This document shows, in pieces, positions 24,921 through 33,050 of a DNA stretch of 54,835 bases. The stretch covers positions 1 to 54,835 of the forward strand of contig NZ_JALJXP010000021.1 in assembly GCF_024170165.1 (NCBI RefSeq), written 5' to 3'. The stretch is from Pseudomonas nitroreducens (GTDB lineage Bacteria > Pseudomonadota > Gammaproteobacteria > Pseudomonadales > Pseudomonadaceae). The notes below the pieces were generated by a model that saw only the letters and a program-made list of their open reading frames with translations, did not search any database and was not told the DNA's origin. Positions within the stretch are counted from its first letter, which is position 1. Each line of letters begins with the position of its first letter. The translations under genes and the position numbers were made by a program.

Positions 24921-25655
24921 TCACACCAGCACATTGCCGCCATCCACCACCAGCGATTGGCCATTGGCGCAGCCACTGCGCATGAGGAACAGGTAGGCAG
25001 CGGCGACGTCCTCCACTTCGCCTATTCGCCCGACCGGCAGGCGAGCGGCAACGCTTTGGTAAAGCGCCTGCCGTTCGCTCTCTCCCATGTCGCGCCACAA
25101 CTCGGTACGCACCAGACCGGGCGCCACGGCGTTGATGCGTAACGGTGCTAGCTCTAAGGCCAGGGCCCTCACGAGCGAGTCGATGGCGCCGCAAACGCTG
25201 GCGGCCAGGCTCCAACCTGAACTGGGTCGGATGCCGGCGATACCGCCCGAAAGCACGATTGACCCATTAGGACGAATCCACCTCACGGCATGACGTATCG
25301 CCACGAGTGCCGACCAGAAACGCAGTTCGAAGGCGTGCCGGGCATTCACTGAATCCAGTTCGGCCAGCGGGCTCAACAGCAAGCGGTCGCCGGCACTGTA
25401 GACCAGATGGTCAATTGCCCCGACTTCCGTGAAGAAAGCCGCAATGGCTTGATGATCGGCGAGATCAAGCAAGCGGCCACAGGCACCTTTGCCAAGTCGG
25501 GCCAGGGCACTTTCAAGGCGCAATGGGTTGCTTGAAGCGATGGTCACGCTGGCACCCTCGGTCAGAGCCTGCCGGGCCACTTCTAGGCCGATGCCGGATG
25601 AGCCGCCAAGGATGACGATGTGCTTGTCACGCAATGCGGGAAGCTGGGTAGTCAT
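24921..25655 (-). CDS. SDR-fold protein without canonical Tyr/Lys
   Basis: A 244-residue short-chain dehydrogenase/reductase. The cofactor loop is GGSSGIG near 16-22, the YSAGD strand is an NAG-type variant, and the C-terminal APGLVRTELW follows the fold. The catalytic YxxxK is missing: after the serine strand (SIVLSGG) the sequence reads RPSSGWSLAASVCGAIDSL with no Tyr or Lys at the right spacing. Some atypical SDRs share this. Reduction chemistry may be altered or lost. GGAG precedes the ATG at 25,655. It was placed here by rearrangement next to a broken integrase. Confidence 0.8.
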   Translation of the reverse strand: MTTQLPALRDKHIVILGGSSGIGLEVARQALTEGASVTIASSNPLRLESALARLGKGACGRLLDLADHQAIAAFFTEVGAIDHLVYSAGDRLLLSPLAELDSVNARHAFELRFWSALVAIRHAVRWIRPNGSIVLSGGIAGIRPSSGWSLAASVCGAIDSLVRALALELAPLRINAVAPGLVRTELWRDMGESERQALYQSVAARLPVGRIGEVEDVAAAYLFLMRSGCANGQSLVVDGGNVLV

Positions 25656-25671
25656 GTTTGTATCTCCGCGG

Positions 25672-25800
25672 TTAGTTACTGCGTATCTGGCCGAGAGCCA
25701 AGGCAATGAGCGCCAGAAGGGCGGCTATACCGGCAAGCCAGTGCCAGCCGAGTTGCAACAAGGGCATCGCCAGTGCCGAAGCGAACAAACTGTTCCCACG
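25672..25800 (-). pseudogene. C-terminal fragment of a membrane protein
   Basis: The minus-strand frame ending at 25,672 reads LFASALAMPLLQLGWHWLAG then IAALLALIALALGQ, a membrane helix pair with a short basic tail, as at the end of MFS-type transporters. It opens in the middle of the truncated integrase, with no start of its own. It is probably the tail of a gene that stood upstream of the SDR before the rearrangement. Confidence 0.5.
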
Positions 25801-26419
25801 CCAAGGTACGAGTAAGCAACGGATGCAGCACATGCATATAGCCATCGCGCTTCCAATGCTTGAGACGTTCCAGCGCCTCCAGCAAGAACGCCGCTTTCCA
25901 GCGCGCTGCCGCGAGATCGCTGGTTCCCAAGGCGATGTCGTAGCGATCGAACGGCAACATGTCCAGTCGTTCCGCATACCCTTTGTTGAGCAAGGCGAAG
26001 GTGTAATTCCCCTGAGCGTCGGCGAAGAGAACGGTGGCCAAAGCCTCTTGATCGGCCAAGCGTTCATAACCCAGCTCCAGAGACTCCTTTGCCAGGGCGT
26101 TGGGGGTAATCAAGGTTCCCAGAGGCAAGCGCATGTCTTGCATCACACGCTGGTGTTGCAAATACATCTGGCCGAGTGACTGCAGCAGGTAATCGGCGCC
26201 GAGGTGGCGCTGGGCGATCAACTGCAGCAAATCGTCGAATGCCTCATTGAGTTGGCGCGCAATATCCCGCGCGATCTCATGGTTCTGGCCGAGAGGCCAG
26301 CGGATCTGTTTGGGAAGGCGAGAGTCCGTGAGGAGAGCCCTGGGGAGGCTACGGACGTACTGGAAGCCGCGGTCGCGGCTGAAGATCATGTGGGGGGTGT
26401 TAGCGGTACGCTGTGACAT
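25780..26419 (-). pseudogene. Truncated tyrosine integrase (N-terminal part)
   Basis: About 210 residues resemble the N-terminal arm-binding region of island integrases (DUF6538-like). The opening MIFSRDRGFQYVRSLPRALL is the usual YxRRxP-type beta sheet, and YDIALGTSDLAAARWKAAFL is its second repeat. The catalytic domain with its Arg-His-Tyr set is absent: the frame changes to the membrane-protein tail at about 25,790. The ATG at 26,419 has GAGGA upstream. It starts 101 bp from the tRNA-Gly 3' end, the normal place for a tRNA-targeting integrase. Confidence 0.7.
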
Positions 26420-26480
26420 GGGGCAGTCCTCGAAATGGTTGATTTCGTGACTGACCTAATCAGAACCCCCACCATGATCG

Positions 26481-26513
26481 CCCTGAAACCCGCGAGATAG
26501 AGCGGTTTCAGGG
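26481..26513 (-). terminator. Stem-loop downstream of tRNA-Gly
   Basis: CCCTGAAACC and GGTTTCAGGG form a 10-bp stem just past the tRNA 3' end on the minus strand. It is similar in arm sequence to the stem-loop at 10,737-10,767, as expected if the island brought its own copy of a tRNA terminator. Confidence 0.65.
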
Positions 26514-26520
26514 TGTGATA

Positions 26521-26594
26521 TGGAGCGGGCGAAGGGAATCGAACCCTCGTCATGAGCTTGGGAAGCTCAGGTAATGCCATTATACGACGCCCGC
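26521..26594 (-). tRNA. tRNA-Gly (anticodon CCC)
   Basis: The 74-nt minus-strand sequence folds as a cloverleaf. The acceptor stem is GCGGGCG / CGCCCGC, the anticodon stem UGAGC / GCUCA carries the loop UUCCCAA with anticodon CCC, the T loop is GGTTCGATTCC, and CCA is encoded. The 3' end serves as the attachment site of the island. Confidence 0.96.
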
Positions 26595-26746
26595 TTGGGG
26601 GTGCCTTTTTACCAGAAGGGCGGGGCTTAGTGAAGCCTTGACCGGCGAGCTGCGCGGGTGGTGCCGCTTCTGCTACGAAATCTGCGCAATGAAAAACCGG
26701 GGGCGGAAGGTCTGGGGCCGGCCCCCGGCTGTGTGCGCTGGCTGCA

Positions 26747-27640
26747 TCAGCCCACCATGGCGGCGATGGGTACGCCCTGGCTGCTGGGCAGGTAGGGGTT
26801 GGCCAGGACCGGGTGGCGCTGGGGCTGGAGGAAGGTCAGGAGGGCGTCCTGGGTATCCTGCCAGGCCTTCTTGTGCTCCACGTCGATGAAGTGGCCGGCG
26901 TTGCGGATGGTGCGGAATTCGCAGTCGCGGATCAGTTGCTGGAACAGCTTCGCCTCGGCCGGGGTGGTGTAGATGTCCAGCTCGCCGTTCATGAACAGCA
27001 GCGGGATGTCGATGGCCGCGAATTTCTCCATGTAGCTTTCCGCGCTGAGCTTGAGCACCTGGCAGATGTGGAAGTGCATCTGCTGGTATTCGTGCTCGTC
27101 GAGGCCGCTGACGTGGCGGAAGTTGTAGCGCTTGAACAACTGCGGCAGGTAGCGGCCGATGGTGTCGTTGACCAGGTTGCCGATGTTGGTGCGGTCGCAG
27201 GCGGACAGGTAGTCCAGGCCGCGGTGCAGGTAGTCGAGCATCGAGGCGTTGAGCAGCGGCGAGAAGGAGTTGATCACGGCCTTCTGGATCCGCGCCGGGC
27301 GCTCGGCCAGGGCCAGCAGGGTGGCGACACCGCCCCAGGAGAAGGACATCACCACGTCGGCGCGGTAGTGCTCGATCAGGCCAAGCAGCAGCTGCGCCTC
27401 GTATTCCTTGGTGATGAACTCGCGGCAGTCGTTGTGGGCCTTCGACCGGCCGGCGTAGGGCTGGTCGTAGCACACCACGTTGAAGTGCGGTTGCAGGTAT
27501 TTCACCGTTTGCGCGAAGGAGGCGGTGGTTGCCAGCGAGCCGTTGACCAGGATGATGGTCTGGCGAGCTTCCCTGTTGGCGTGAAACTCCGTGTGTACCC
27601 GATGTTGCTGAATCTCGACGACGGCGGTTTCCGGCCTCAT
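26747..27640 (-). CDS. phaG: PhaG-like 3-hydroxyacyl-ACP transacylase
   Basis: A 297-residue alpha/beta hydrolase-fold protein close to Pseudomonas PhaG and related to RhlA. It begins MRPETAVVEIQQHRVHTEF like PhaG. NGSLATTASFAQTVKYL and SFSWGG (nucleophile Ser in the SxSWGG elbow), then DIYTTPAEA and GHFIDVEHK (catalytic His) complete the fold. PhaG diverts 3-hydroxyacyl chains from fatty-acid synthesis to polyhydroxyalkanoate or related lipids. The ATG at 27,640 has GGAGG before it. RhlA activity is the alternative; the N-terminus favours PhaG. Confidence 0.85.
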   Translation of the reverse strand: MRPETAVVEIQQHRVHTEFHANREARQTIILVNGSLATTASFAQTVKYLQPHFNVVCYDQPYAGRSKAHNDCREFITKEYEAQLLLGLIEHYRADVVMSFSWGGVATLLALAERPARIQKAVINSFSPLLNASMLDYLHRGLDYLSACDRTNIGNLVNDTIGRYLPQLFKRYNFRHVSGLDEHEYQQMHFHICQVLKLSAESYMEKFAAIDIPLLFMNGELDIYTTPAEAKLFQQLIRDCEFRTIRNAGHFIDVEHKKAWQDTQDALLTFLQPQRHPVLANPYLPSSQGVPIAAMVG

Positions 27641-28141
27641 GTCGTATTCCTCCAGACGCAGGTCATGGTGCGCATCCACCATCGGATGCGAAGAAGGTAC
27701 CCAGGCAGAGGAAAGCGTCTTGACGTGACAGCTTCATGTCACTCGACGAAAGTTAACAATCTCTTAATTTTCAACTAGTTGGAGCATCAATAGGCACGAT
27801 TTCCGGCACCGTTTCAGGCGCGGATTCGGACTTTTGATCAGGCGGGGAAGGGGCGGCTTGGGGAACTGCGCGCCGCGAAAAGCTCTCTTGGATGCAGCGT
27901 GTGACTCATGGGTCACGCTTGAGCCAGAGTTAAGCAGCACCGTTCAGGCGGCGCAACCGCCACTGGGCGCCTGAGTCACATCGGCGATGCGGATTCCGAC
28001 GAAATGACATTTCTCTGCGCGATTGTCCGGCGCTTTGGTGAAGCCGGATTACACTCTTGTGATAGCTGTAAAGCCCCCTGCCGAAGACGAGCGATCCTGC
28101 CGTGCTCCCCCTGAGGCCGATACCGCGTGCGGAGCGGGTCC
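27641..28141. other. Divergent intergenic region with paired GTGAC boxes
   Basis: This 501-bp gap separates the divergent phaG-like and solute-binding protein genes. It has an A/T-rich patch (27,747-27,785, a likely phaG promoter region) and two inverted repeats, GTGAC-N8-GTCAC at 27,725-27,742 and GTGAC-N6-GTCAC at 27,901-27,916. No gene is supported. Confidence 0.6.
27901..27916. promoter_or_regulatory. Palindrome GTGAC-N6-GTCAC
   Basis: Perfect 5-bp arms around TCATGG. A similar palindrome with 8-nt spacer lies at 27,725-27,742. Half-sites recall CRP/Vfr-type boxes (TGTGA...TCACA), but spacing and flanks do not match well. A shared regulator of both divergent genes is possible. Confidence 0.35.
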
Positions 28142-28975
28142 ATGGCACTTCACCGACAGTTCGTCTCCCTGCTGGTCCTGGCTCCGGCCGCCTGGCCGTG
28201 TGCGGAAGCCATGGCCGAGGATCGCTACGGCTGCGACCAGCCGATCTCTGTCGCCTACACCCGCAACGTGGTGTTTTTCCATGATGATGCCGGCATCGAT
28301 CCGGACCTGATCGCCGAGCTGGGCAAGCGCACTGGCTGCCAGTTCGAGACGTCCGTCCGCTCGCGCGACGAGATATGGAGCAGGCTGGAGAGCGGCGAGC
28401 TGCAGATGGGCACCAGTGGCGTCGCCACGCCGCAGCGGCGCAGCTACACCTATCTGCTGCCCTATCTGTACATGCGCAACAAGCTGATCGTGCGCGACGA
28501 CCTGGGCGAGATGACCAGCCTGGATACCTTCCACGACATGCCCGGTGCGCGCCTGGGAGTGATCGCCGGCTACCGCCATGGCGCCTACATCGACGGCATG
28601 TTGCGCATCCTCAGGGCCGAAGGCCGGGTCGTGGAATACAAGGATGACGCGGCCCGTTTCAGCGCGTTGCTCAACGGTGACGTGGAGGGGGTGATCGGCC
28701 ACGAGATGAATCTCGAGGGCGCGGTGAGCGATCGTCGTCAACGGGAACGCTTTCATGTGATAGATGTGATGCCGGGCCCGGCGACCCCCCACAACCTGAT
28801 GCTCTCGCGCAAGCGCTTCACCCCGGCGCAAAGCGCCGAATGGATGCGCCTGATGGAGACATTGTGGCTGGATGGCACCCTGGCCCGGATCATGCGTAGG
28901 AATGCACCGCAGCAACAGGCGGAAGGACTGCTCGACAGCGGCTATCGCTACAGCTCCACGGACAGAGGCTGGTAA
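28142..28975 (+). CDS. Periplasmic solute-binding protein (SBP_bac_3 type)
   Basis: A 277-residue periplasmic protein with a signal peptide (about 1-29, cut near AMAED) and a bacterial solute-binding fold of family 3: early ISVAYTRNVVFFHDD, a GTSGVATPQRRSYTYLLPYL hinge region and a LGVIAGYRHGAYI loop. There is no ABC permease beside it. It is 3 bp upstream of an HD-GYP phosphodiesterase, so it probably supplies ligand-bound input to that membrane signalling enzyme rather than to transport. The ATG at 28,142 is preceded by GGAG. Confidence 0.82.
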   Translation: MALHRQFVSLLVLAPAAWPCAEAMAEDRYGCDQPISVAYTRNVVFFHDDAGIDPDLIAELGKRTGCQFETSVRSRDEIWSRLESGELQMGTSGVATPQRRSYTYLLPYLYMRNKLIVRDDLGEMTSLDTFHDMPGARLGVIAGYRHGAYIDGMLRILRAEGRVVEYKDDAARFSALLNGDVEGVIGHEMNLEGAVSDRRQRERFHVIDVMPGPATPHNLMLSRKRFTPAQSAEWMRLMETLWLDGTLARIMRRNAPQQQAEGLLDSGYRYSSTDRGW

Positions 28976-28978
28976 AGG

Positions 28979-31852
28979 ATGAAGGCATTCGAACGGGGTA
29001 TTCCGCTGCAACTGCTGGTGGCCGGAGCCATCATCGCCAGCATGCTGGTGCTGGCGGGGGCGTTGCTGATCCAGGGATATCGCGGTGTGGAAGGCGCGCT
29101 GGTGACGGCGGCCGGGGAGTCGGCCAGCCAGTTGGGGGCGACCATCAACGAACGTATCCGGCGCTTGATCGACCCGGCGGAAAGTGCGCTGCGCCTGCTG
29201 ACTCACGACCCCATCTCGCAGACCGATAATCTGCCCGCGCGCCTCGACCGTCTGCCGATGCTGGTGGAGAACCTACGCGCCAATCGCACTCTGAGCGCGG
29301 TGTACATCGGCTACCCGAACGGTGAGTTCCTGCTGATCCGCGCGCTGCGCGTGCCGGAGGTGCGGCAGACCCTGCAAGCGCCGGACGCAGCCAAGTACCT
29401 GGTGCAGAGCCAGACCCTCAATGGTCAGGGCGGGCTGCTCGGCGAGTGGCGTTTCTATGACAGCGAGTTGCGCCTGCTGCGTGTGCAGGAACGGCCCGAC
29501 TACAACTACGACCCCCGTCAGCGGCCCTGGTACAACGAGGCGCGCCTCACCAGCAAGACAGTGCTGACCCAGCCCTACGTGTTCTTCACCACCCGCGAGA
29601 TCGGCCTGACCCTGGCACACCGCAGCGTCGACGGCGCTGCGGTGATCGGCATGGATGCCTCGGTCAACGACCTGGGTGGCGAGATGGGCGACCTGCGCCA
29701 GACCGCCAATACGGAACTGGCGGTGGTCGACGGCAAGGGTACGGTGATCGCCTACCCGGACCTGGCCCGGCTGATGATCCACGAGGGCAAGGAGTTGCGC
29801 CTGGCCACGCTGGCCGAGTTGAAGGTGCCGGCCCTGAGCGAGCTCAACGCCGAGAAGGTGCCCTCCGGTACGCCTCAGTCTTACCGGGTGAATGGTGATG
29901 ACTGGTACGGCATCTGGGTGCCGCTGTCGAACTTCACCAGCAACGAGGTGAAGGTACTGATCGCCATTCCCGCGGTTGAGTTGCTGGCCGGCGCACGGCA
30001 GCTGCTGTTCAACCAGGCTTTGTGGAGCGGCACCCTGCTGCTGGTCCTGCTGCTGATCGGCTGGTACATCGGCCGGCGCATCGCCCGCCCGCTGACCGCA
30101 TTGGCCGATCAGGTCGGCGCGCTGGCGGCCTTCGACTTCGCACGGCCGGTGGGCGTGGAGTCGAAGATCGCCGAGGTTCGCGATTTGAGCAGCGTGATGG
30201 GCAGCATGTCGCGCACCATCCACAACTTCCAGGCGATCACCCTGACCCTGAGCCGCGAAACGCGCCTGGAGAGCATGCTCGAAGGCGTGCTCTCGCGTCT
30301 GGTGGAAGCCACGGGTGTGATGGGGGGCGCGGTCTACCTGCTCGACGACGAGGAGTGCCGCCTGCGCCTGGCCTGCTCGGTGAACGGTGAGCAGTACCCG
30401 CAATCCATGCTGATCGAAGGCTTCACCGAGGCGGAGCTGGCCGAGCGGGTAGACCTTGCGCTGGCCAATCGCGGGCAGTACCTGGAGGTTTCCCTGCGCA
30501 ACCGTTCGGACGAGCTGCTGGGCATCCTGGTCCTGCAACTGGCCCAGGAAGGCGTCCACAGCCGCCAGCCGCGCAAGCCGTTCAAGCGCTTCGTCGAAGA
30601 GCTATCCGGCGCCGCCGCCGTGGCCATCGAGACCCGCCAGCTGATCGAAGCCCAGCAGCGGTTGCTGGACGCGATCATCAAGCTGCTGGCCGACGCCATC
30701 GACGCCAAGAGCCCCTATACCGGCGGCCACTGCGAGCGCGTGCCGCAACTGGCCGACCTGCTGCTGCAGAAGGTCATCGAATCGCACGATGGCGAGTACG
30801 CCGGTTTCACCATGAGCGATGCGGAGCGCTACGAGTTCCAGATCGCCGCCTGGCTGCACGACTGCGGCAAGATCACCAGCCCCGAGTACGTGGTGGACAA
30901 GGCGACCAAGCTGGAGACCCTGTACAACCGCCTGCACGAAGTGCGCACGCGCTTCGAGGTGATCTGGCGCGACATCGAACTGGACTACTGGCGCGGCATC
31001 GCCGAAGGCAGCGACATCGGCCTGCTCGCCGCCCGCCGCGACGCACTGCACGAATCGCTGCGCGACGACTATGCCTTCGTCGCCCAGGCCAACGTCGGCG
31101 GTGAGTTCATGAAGGACGAGGACATCGAACGCCTCAGGCAGATCGGCGAGCGCCGCTGGCTGCGCTATTTCGACGACCGCCTGGGCATATCCCACGACGA
31201 GGCCGAGCGCCTGCAGGGGCGACCGGCGCAACCGCTGCCGGCCGAGGAGTTCCTCCTCGCCGACAAGGCCGAGCACCGCGTAATGTGGGGCGAGCGCAAA
31301 CCACCGGTGACGAAGGACGACCCGCGCAATATCTGGGGCTTCGACATGCGCCTGCCGCCCTATGCGAGCAACTATGGCGAGCTGTACAACCTGGGCATCC
31401 GCCGCGGCACGCTGAACGACGAGGAGCGCTTCAAGATCAACGAGCACATCGTGCAGACGCTGATGATGCTTACTACCCTGCCGCTGCCGCGCAACCTGCG
31501 CCGCGTGCCGACCATCGCGGCCAACCACCATGAGAAAATGGACGGCACCGGCTACCCGCGCAAACTCTCCCGCGAGCAGATGAGCATCCCCGAGCGGGTG
31601 ATGGCGATAGCCGATATTTTCGAGGCGCTGACCGCTGCGGACCGCCCGTACAAGGCACCGAAGACGCTGTCCGAATCGCTGAAGATCCTCGCCTTCATGG
31701 CCCGCGACCAGCACATCGACGCCGACCTGTTCCGCCTGTTCATCAGCCAGGGTGTGTACCGCGAGTACGGCGAGCGCTTCCTCAATCCGGAGCAGATGGA
31801 TACCGTGGACGTGCGGGCGATTCTGGAAATTCTCGACGGGGTGAAGGCCTAG
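28979..31852 (+). CDS. Membrane HD-GYP domain phosphodiesterase
   Basis: A 957-residue sensor enzyme predicted to degrade c-di-GMP. A helix at about 13-33 leads to a periplasmic dCache-type sensor (about 35-335), a second helix (about 345-365), HAMP, a GAF-like domain (about 425-560) and the HD-GYP domain. The metal ligands are in HDCGK (His627-Asp628) and HHEKMDGTGYP (from 850). About 220 residues separate the two motifs, more than in RpfG-type proteins, so an insertion sits between them. It starts 3 bp after the solute-binding protein stop. A strong bidirectional terminator follows. Confidence 0.9.
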   Translation: MKAFERGIPLQLLVAGAIIASMLVLAGALLIQGYRGVEGALVTAAGESASQLGATINERIRRLIDPAESALRLLTHDPISQTDNLPARLDRLPMLVENLRANRTLSAVYIGYPNGEFLLIRALRVPEVRQTLQAPDAAKYLVQSQTLNGQGGLLGEWRFYDSELRLLRVQERPDYNYDPRQRPWYNEARLTSKTVLTQPYVFFTTREIGLTLAHRSVDGAAVIGMDASVNDLGGEMGDLRQTANTELAVVDGKGTVIAYPDLARLMIHEGKELRLATLAELKVPALSELNAEKVPSGTPQSYRVNGDDWYGIWVPLSNFTSNEVKVLIAIPAVELLAGARQLLFNQALWSGTLLLVLLLIGWYIGRRIARPLTALADQVGALAAFDFARPVGVESKIAEVRDLSSVMGSMSRTIHNFQAITLTLSRETRLESMLEGVLSRLVEATGVMGGAVYLLDDEECRLRLACSVNGEQYPQSMLIEGFTEAELAERVDLALANRGQYLEVSLRNRSDELLGILVLQLAQEGVHSRQPRKPFKRFVEELSGAAAVAIETRQLIEAQQRLLDAIIKLLADAIDAKSPYTGGHCERVPQLADLLLQKVIESHDGEYAGFTMSDAERYEFQIAAWLHDCGKITSPEYVVDKATKLETLYNRLHEVRTRFEVIWRDIELDYWRGIAEGSDIGLLAARRDALHESLRDDYAFVAQANVGGEFMKDEDIERLRQIGERRWLRYFDDRLGISHDEAERLQGRPAQPLPAEEFLLADKAEHRVMWGERKPPVTKDDPRNIWGFDMRLPPYASNYGELYNLGIRRGTLNDEERFKINEHIVQTLMMLTTLPLPRNLRRVPTIAANHHEKMDGTGYPRKLSREQMSIPERVMAIADIFEALTAADRPYKAPKTLSESLKILAFMARDQHIDADLFRLFISQGVYREYGERFLNPEQMDTVDVRAILEILDGVKA

Positions 31853-31872
31853 CTGGGCTGCACAGGGCTCTG

Positions 31873-31910
31873 AAACGCAAACCGCCGGCTGATGCCGGCG
31901 GTTTGCGTTT
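31873..31910. terminator. Bidirectional terminator
   Basis: A 17-bp perfect stem (AAACGCAAACCGCCGGC) with a TGAT loop stands between the convergent HD-GYP and L,D-transpeptidase genes. The T-rich sides on both strands suit termination in both directions. Confidence 0.9.
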
Positions 31911-31927
31911 GCGTTTGCGGGTTGCGA

Positions 31928-32674
31928 TCAGCGCTTGGCGAGGTTGGTGGCGTAGCGGTTGATCTGCGGATTCCTGGCCACGGTGCAGCTCTGCCCGGCG
32001 AGGAACTGCGAGGTCTTCAGGTACCGCTGCTGCGGGTAGTAGGCGAACACGTAGCTGCCGTTCTTTACCGTGTCGATCAGCTTCTGCGCTACCTGCGGGC
32101 GCACGGCGGGACAGCCCAGGCTGCGGCCGAGGCGGCCGAGGCCGGGGACGACCTTGGGGTCGGCGTAGGCGGCGGCGTGCATGACGATGGCGCGCTCTTC
32201 GCTGTTGTCATTGAAGCCCGGCTCCAGGCCCAGCAGGCGCAGGGAGCGGCCGTGCTTGCCGTTGTAGGTCTGGCCGGTCTGGTACAGGCCGATCGAGGAC
32301 TGGAAGCTCTCGGGGCGGTTGGAGAAGGAGGTGGCCATGTCGTCGCCACTCTTCTTGCCGTGCGCGACCCACTCCTCGAAGAGCAGCTTGCGCTGCTTCA
32401 GGTCGAAGACCCAGAGGCGCTTGTCGCGGGACGGTTTGGAATAGTCGATCACCGTCAGCAGGCGGTTCTGGCCACCCAACTGGGTGCTGGCGCACTGCAA
32501 TGCGCTGAGCGCCAGGCGCAGGGTTTCGGTGTTGGTAGCCGGCGCGAGGCGGTGCAGTTCCTCGGCGCTGGGCAGGGCGGCAGCGGACACGGCCTGCCAG
32601 CTACCGATCGCGAAGAGCGCGGCACTGGCGAGCGAAATCCGGAAGAACCCCCGTAACTTCAAAAAAGTCAGCAT
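31928..32674 (-). CDS. Murein L,D-transpeptidase-type protein (YkuD_2)
   Basis: A 248-residue exported protein with a signal peptide (about 1-32). The catalytic domain resembles L,D-TPase_2/YkuD_2: His166 in AIVMHAAAY and the nucleophile Cys188 in RSLGCPAV. Such enzymes crosslink peptidoglycan through 3-3 bonds or attach proteins. The gene stands alone, with a strong terminator behind it. A lipobox is not seen. The start at 32,674 gives the only good signal peptide, although its ribosome site is A-rich (CAACATGAA), not a classic GGAG. Confidence 0.85.
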   Translation of the reverse strand: MLTFLKLRGFFRISLASAALFAIGSWQAVSAAALPSAEELHRLAPATNTETLRLALSALQCASTQLGGQNRLLTVIDYSKPSRDKRLWVFDLKQRKLLFEEWVAHGKKSGDDMATSFSNRPESFQSSIGLYQTGQTYNGKHGRSLRLLGLEPGFNDNSEERAIVMHAAAYADPKVVPGLGRLGRSLGCPAVRPQVAQKLIDTVKNGSYVFAYYPQQRYLKTSQFLAGQSCTVARNPQINRYATNLAKR

Positions 32675-33050
32675 GAATACAACATTCCCGTTGAATCGAT
32701 ATGGTTTTTTCTGGGAAACGCCGCATTGTGCGCGATTTTTGACCAGTGATGTGTCTGTTTTTTAATCAAGTATGGTTCCGCCCGTCGGTAAATACGAACT
32801 TTCCGGCGCGATAAACTGCTGCTCAGCGCCGGTGTCGGGGGAAGGACGCCGAAGAGATCTCACCGCGGACAGGCGCCTTGACTCTTCGTGTTGCGAGATT
32901 CTTCGGCGGCTTGCACGGTTGGCTTGAGACCGTCTGTCCGCTGGTGAGGACCACAGATTAGCGAGGAAGGCATCCGCGGGATGCCATAGAAAGATGAGGG
33001 CGTTGTAGGGGAAATCCGGAGGGGCGGAATCTGTCTTACGCAGGCCCTGC
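32675..33050. other. Intergenic region, no gene
   Basis: About 376 bp between the two L,D-transpeptidase genes, both on the minus strand. The part next to 32,674 is A/T-rich (TTTTTTAATC, GGTTTTTTCTGG) and should hold its promoter. No gene, tRNA or clear hairpin is seen in the rest. Confidence 0.55.

Larger units (their letters stand above)
10781..26594. mobile_element. tRNA-Gly genomic island with defence genes
   Basis: The element runs from the 18-bp att copy to the intact tRNA-Gly(CCC). Inside, GC is visibly lower and codon use less GC3-rich than on either side. Cargo: HipA-like kinase, PrlF-tail-like protein, SF1 helicase-nuclease, Shango-like operon with two extra genes, a broken RES/Xre pair, an IS1182-type relic, an SDR and a truncated integrase 101 bp from the tRNA. 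The integrase is broken, so the island should be immobile on its own. Confidence 0.75.

Noticed and set aside
24630..25142. 170-residue frame on the plus strand
   Set aside because: Half of it is antisense to the SDR gene and the first half looks like dispersed non-coding repeat.
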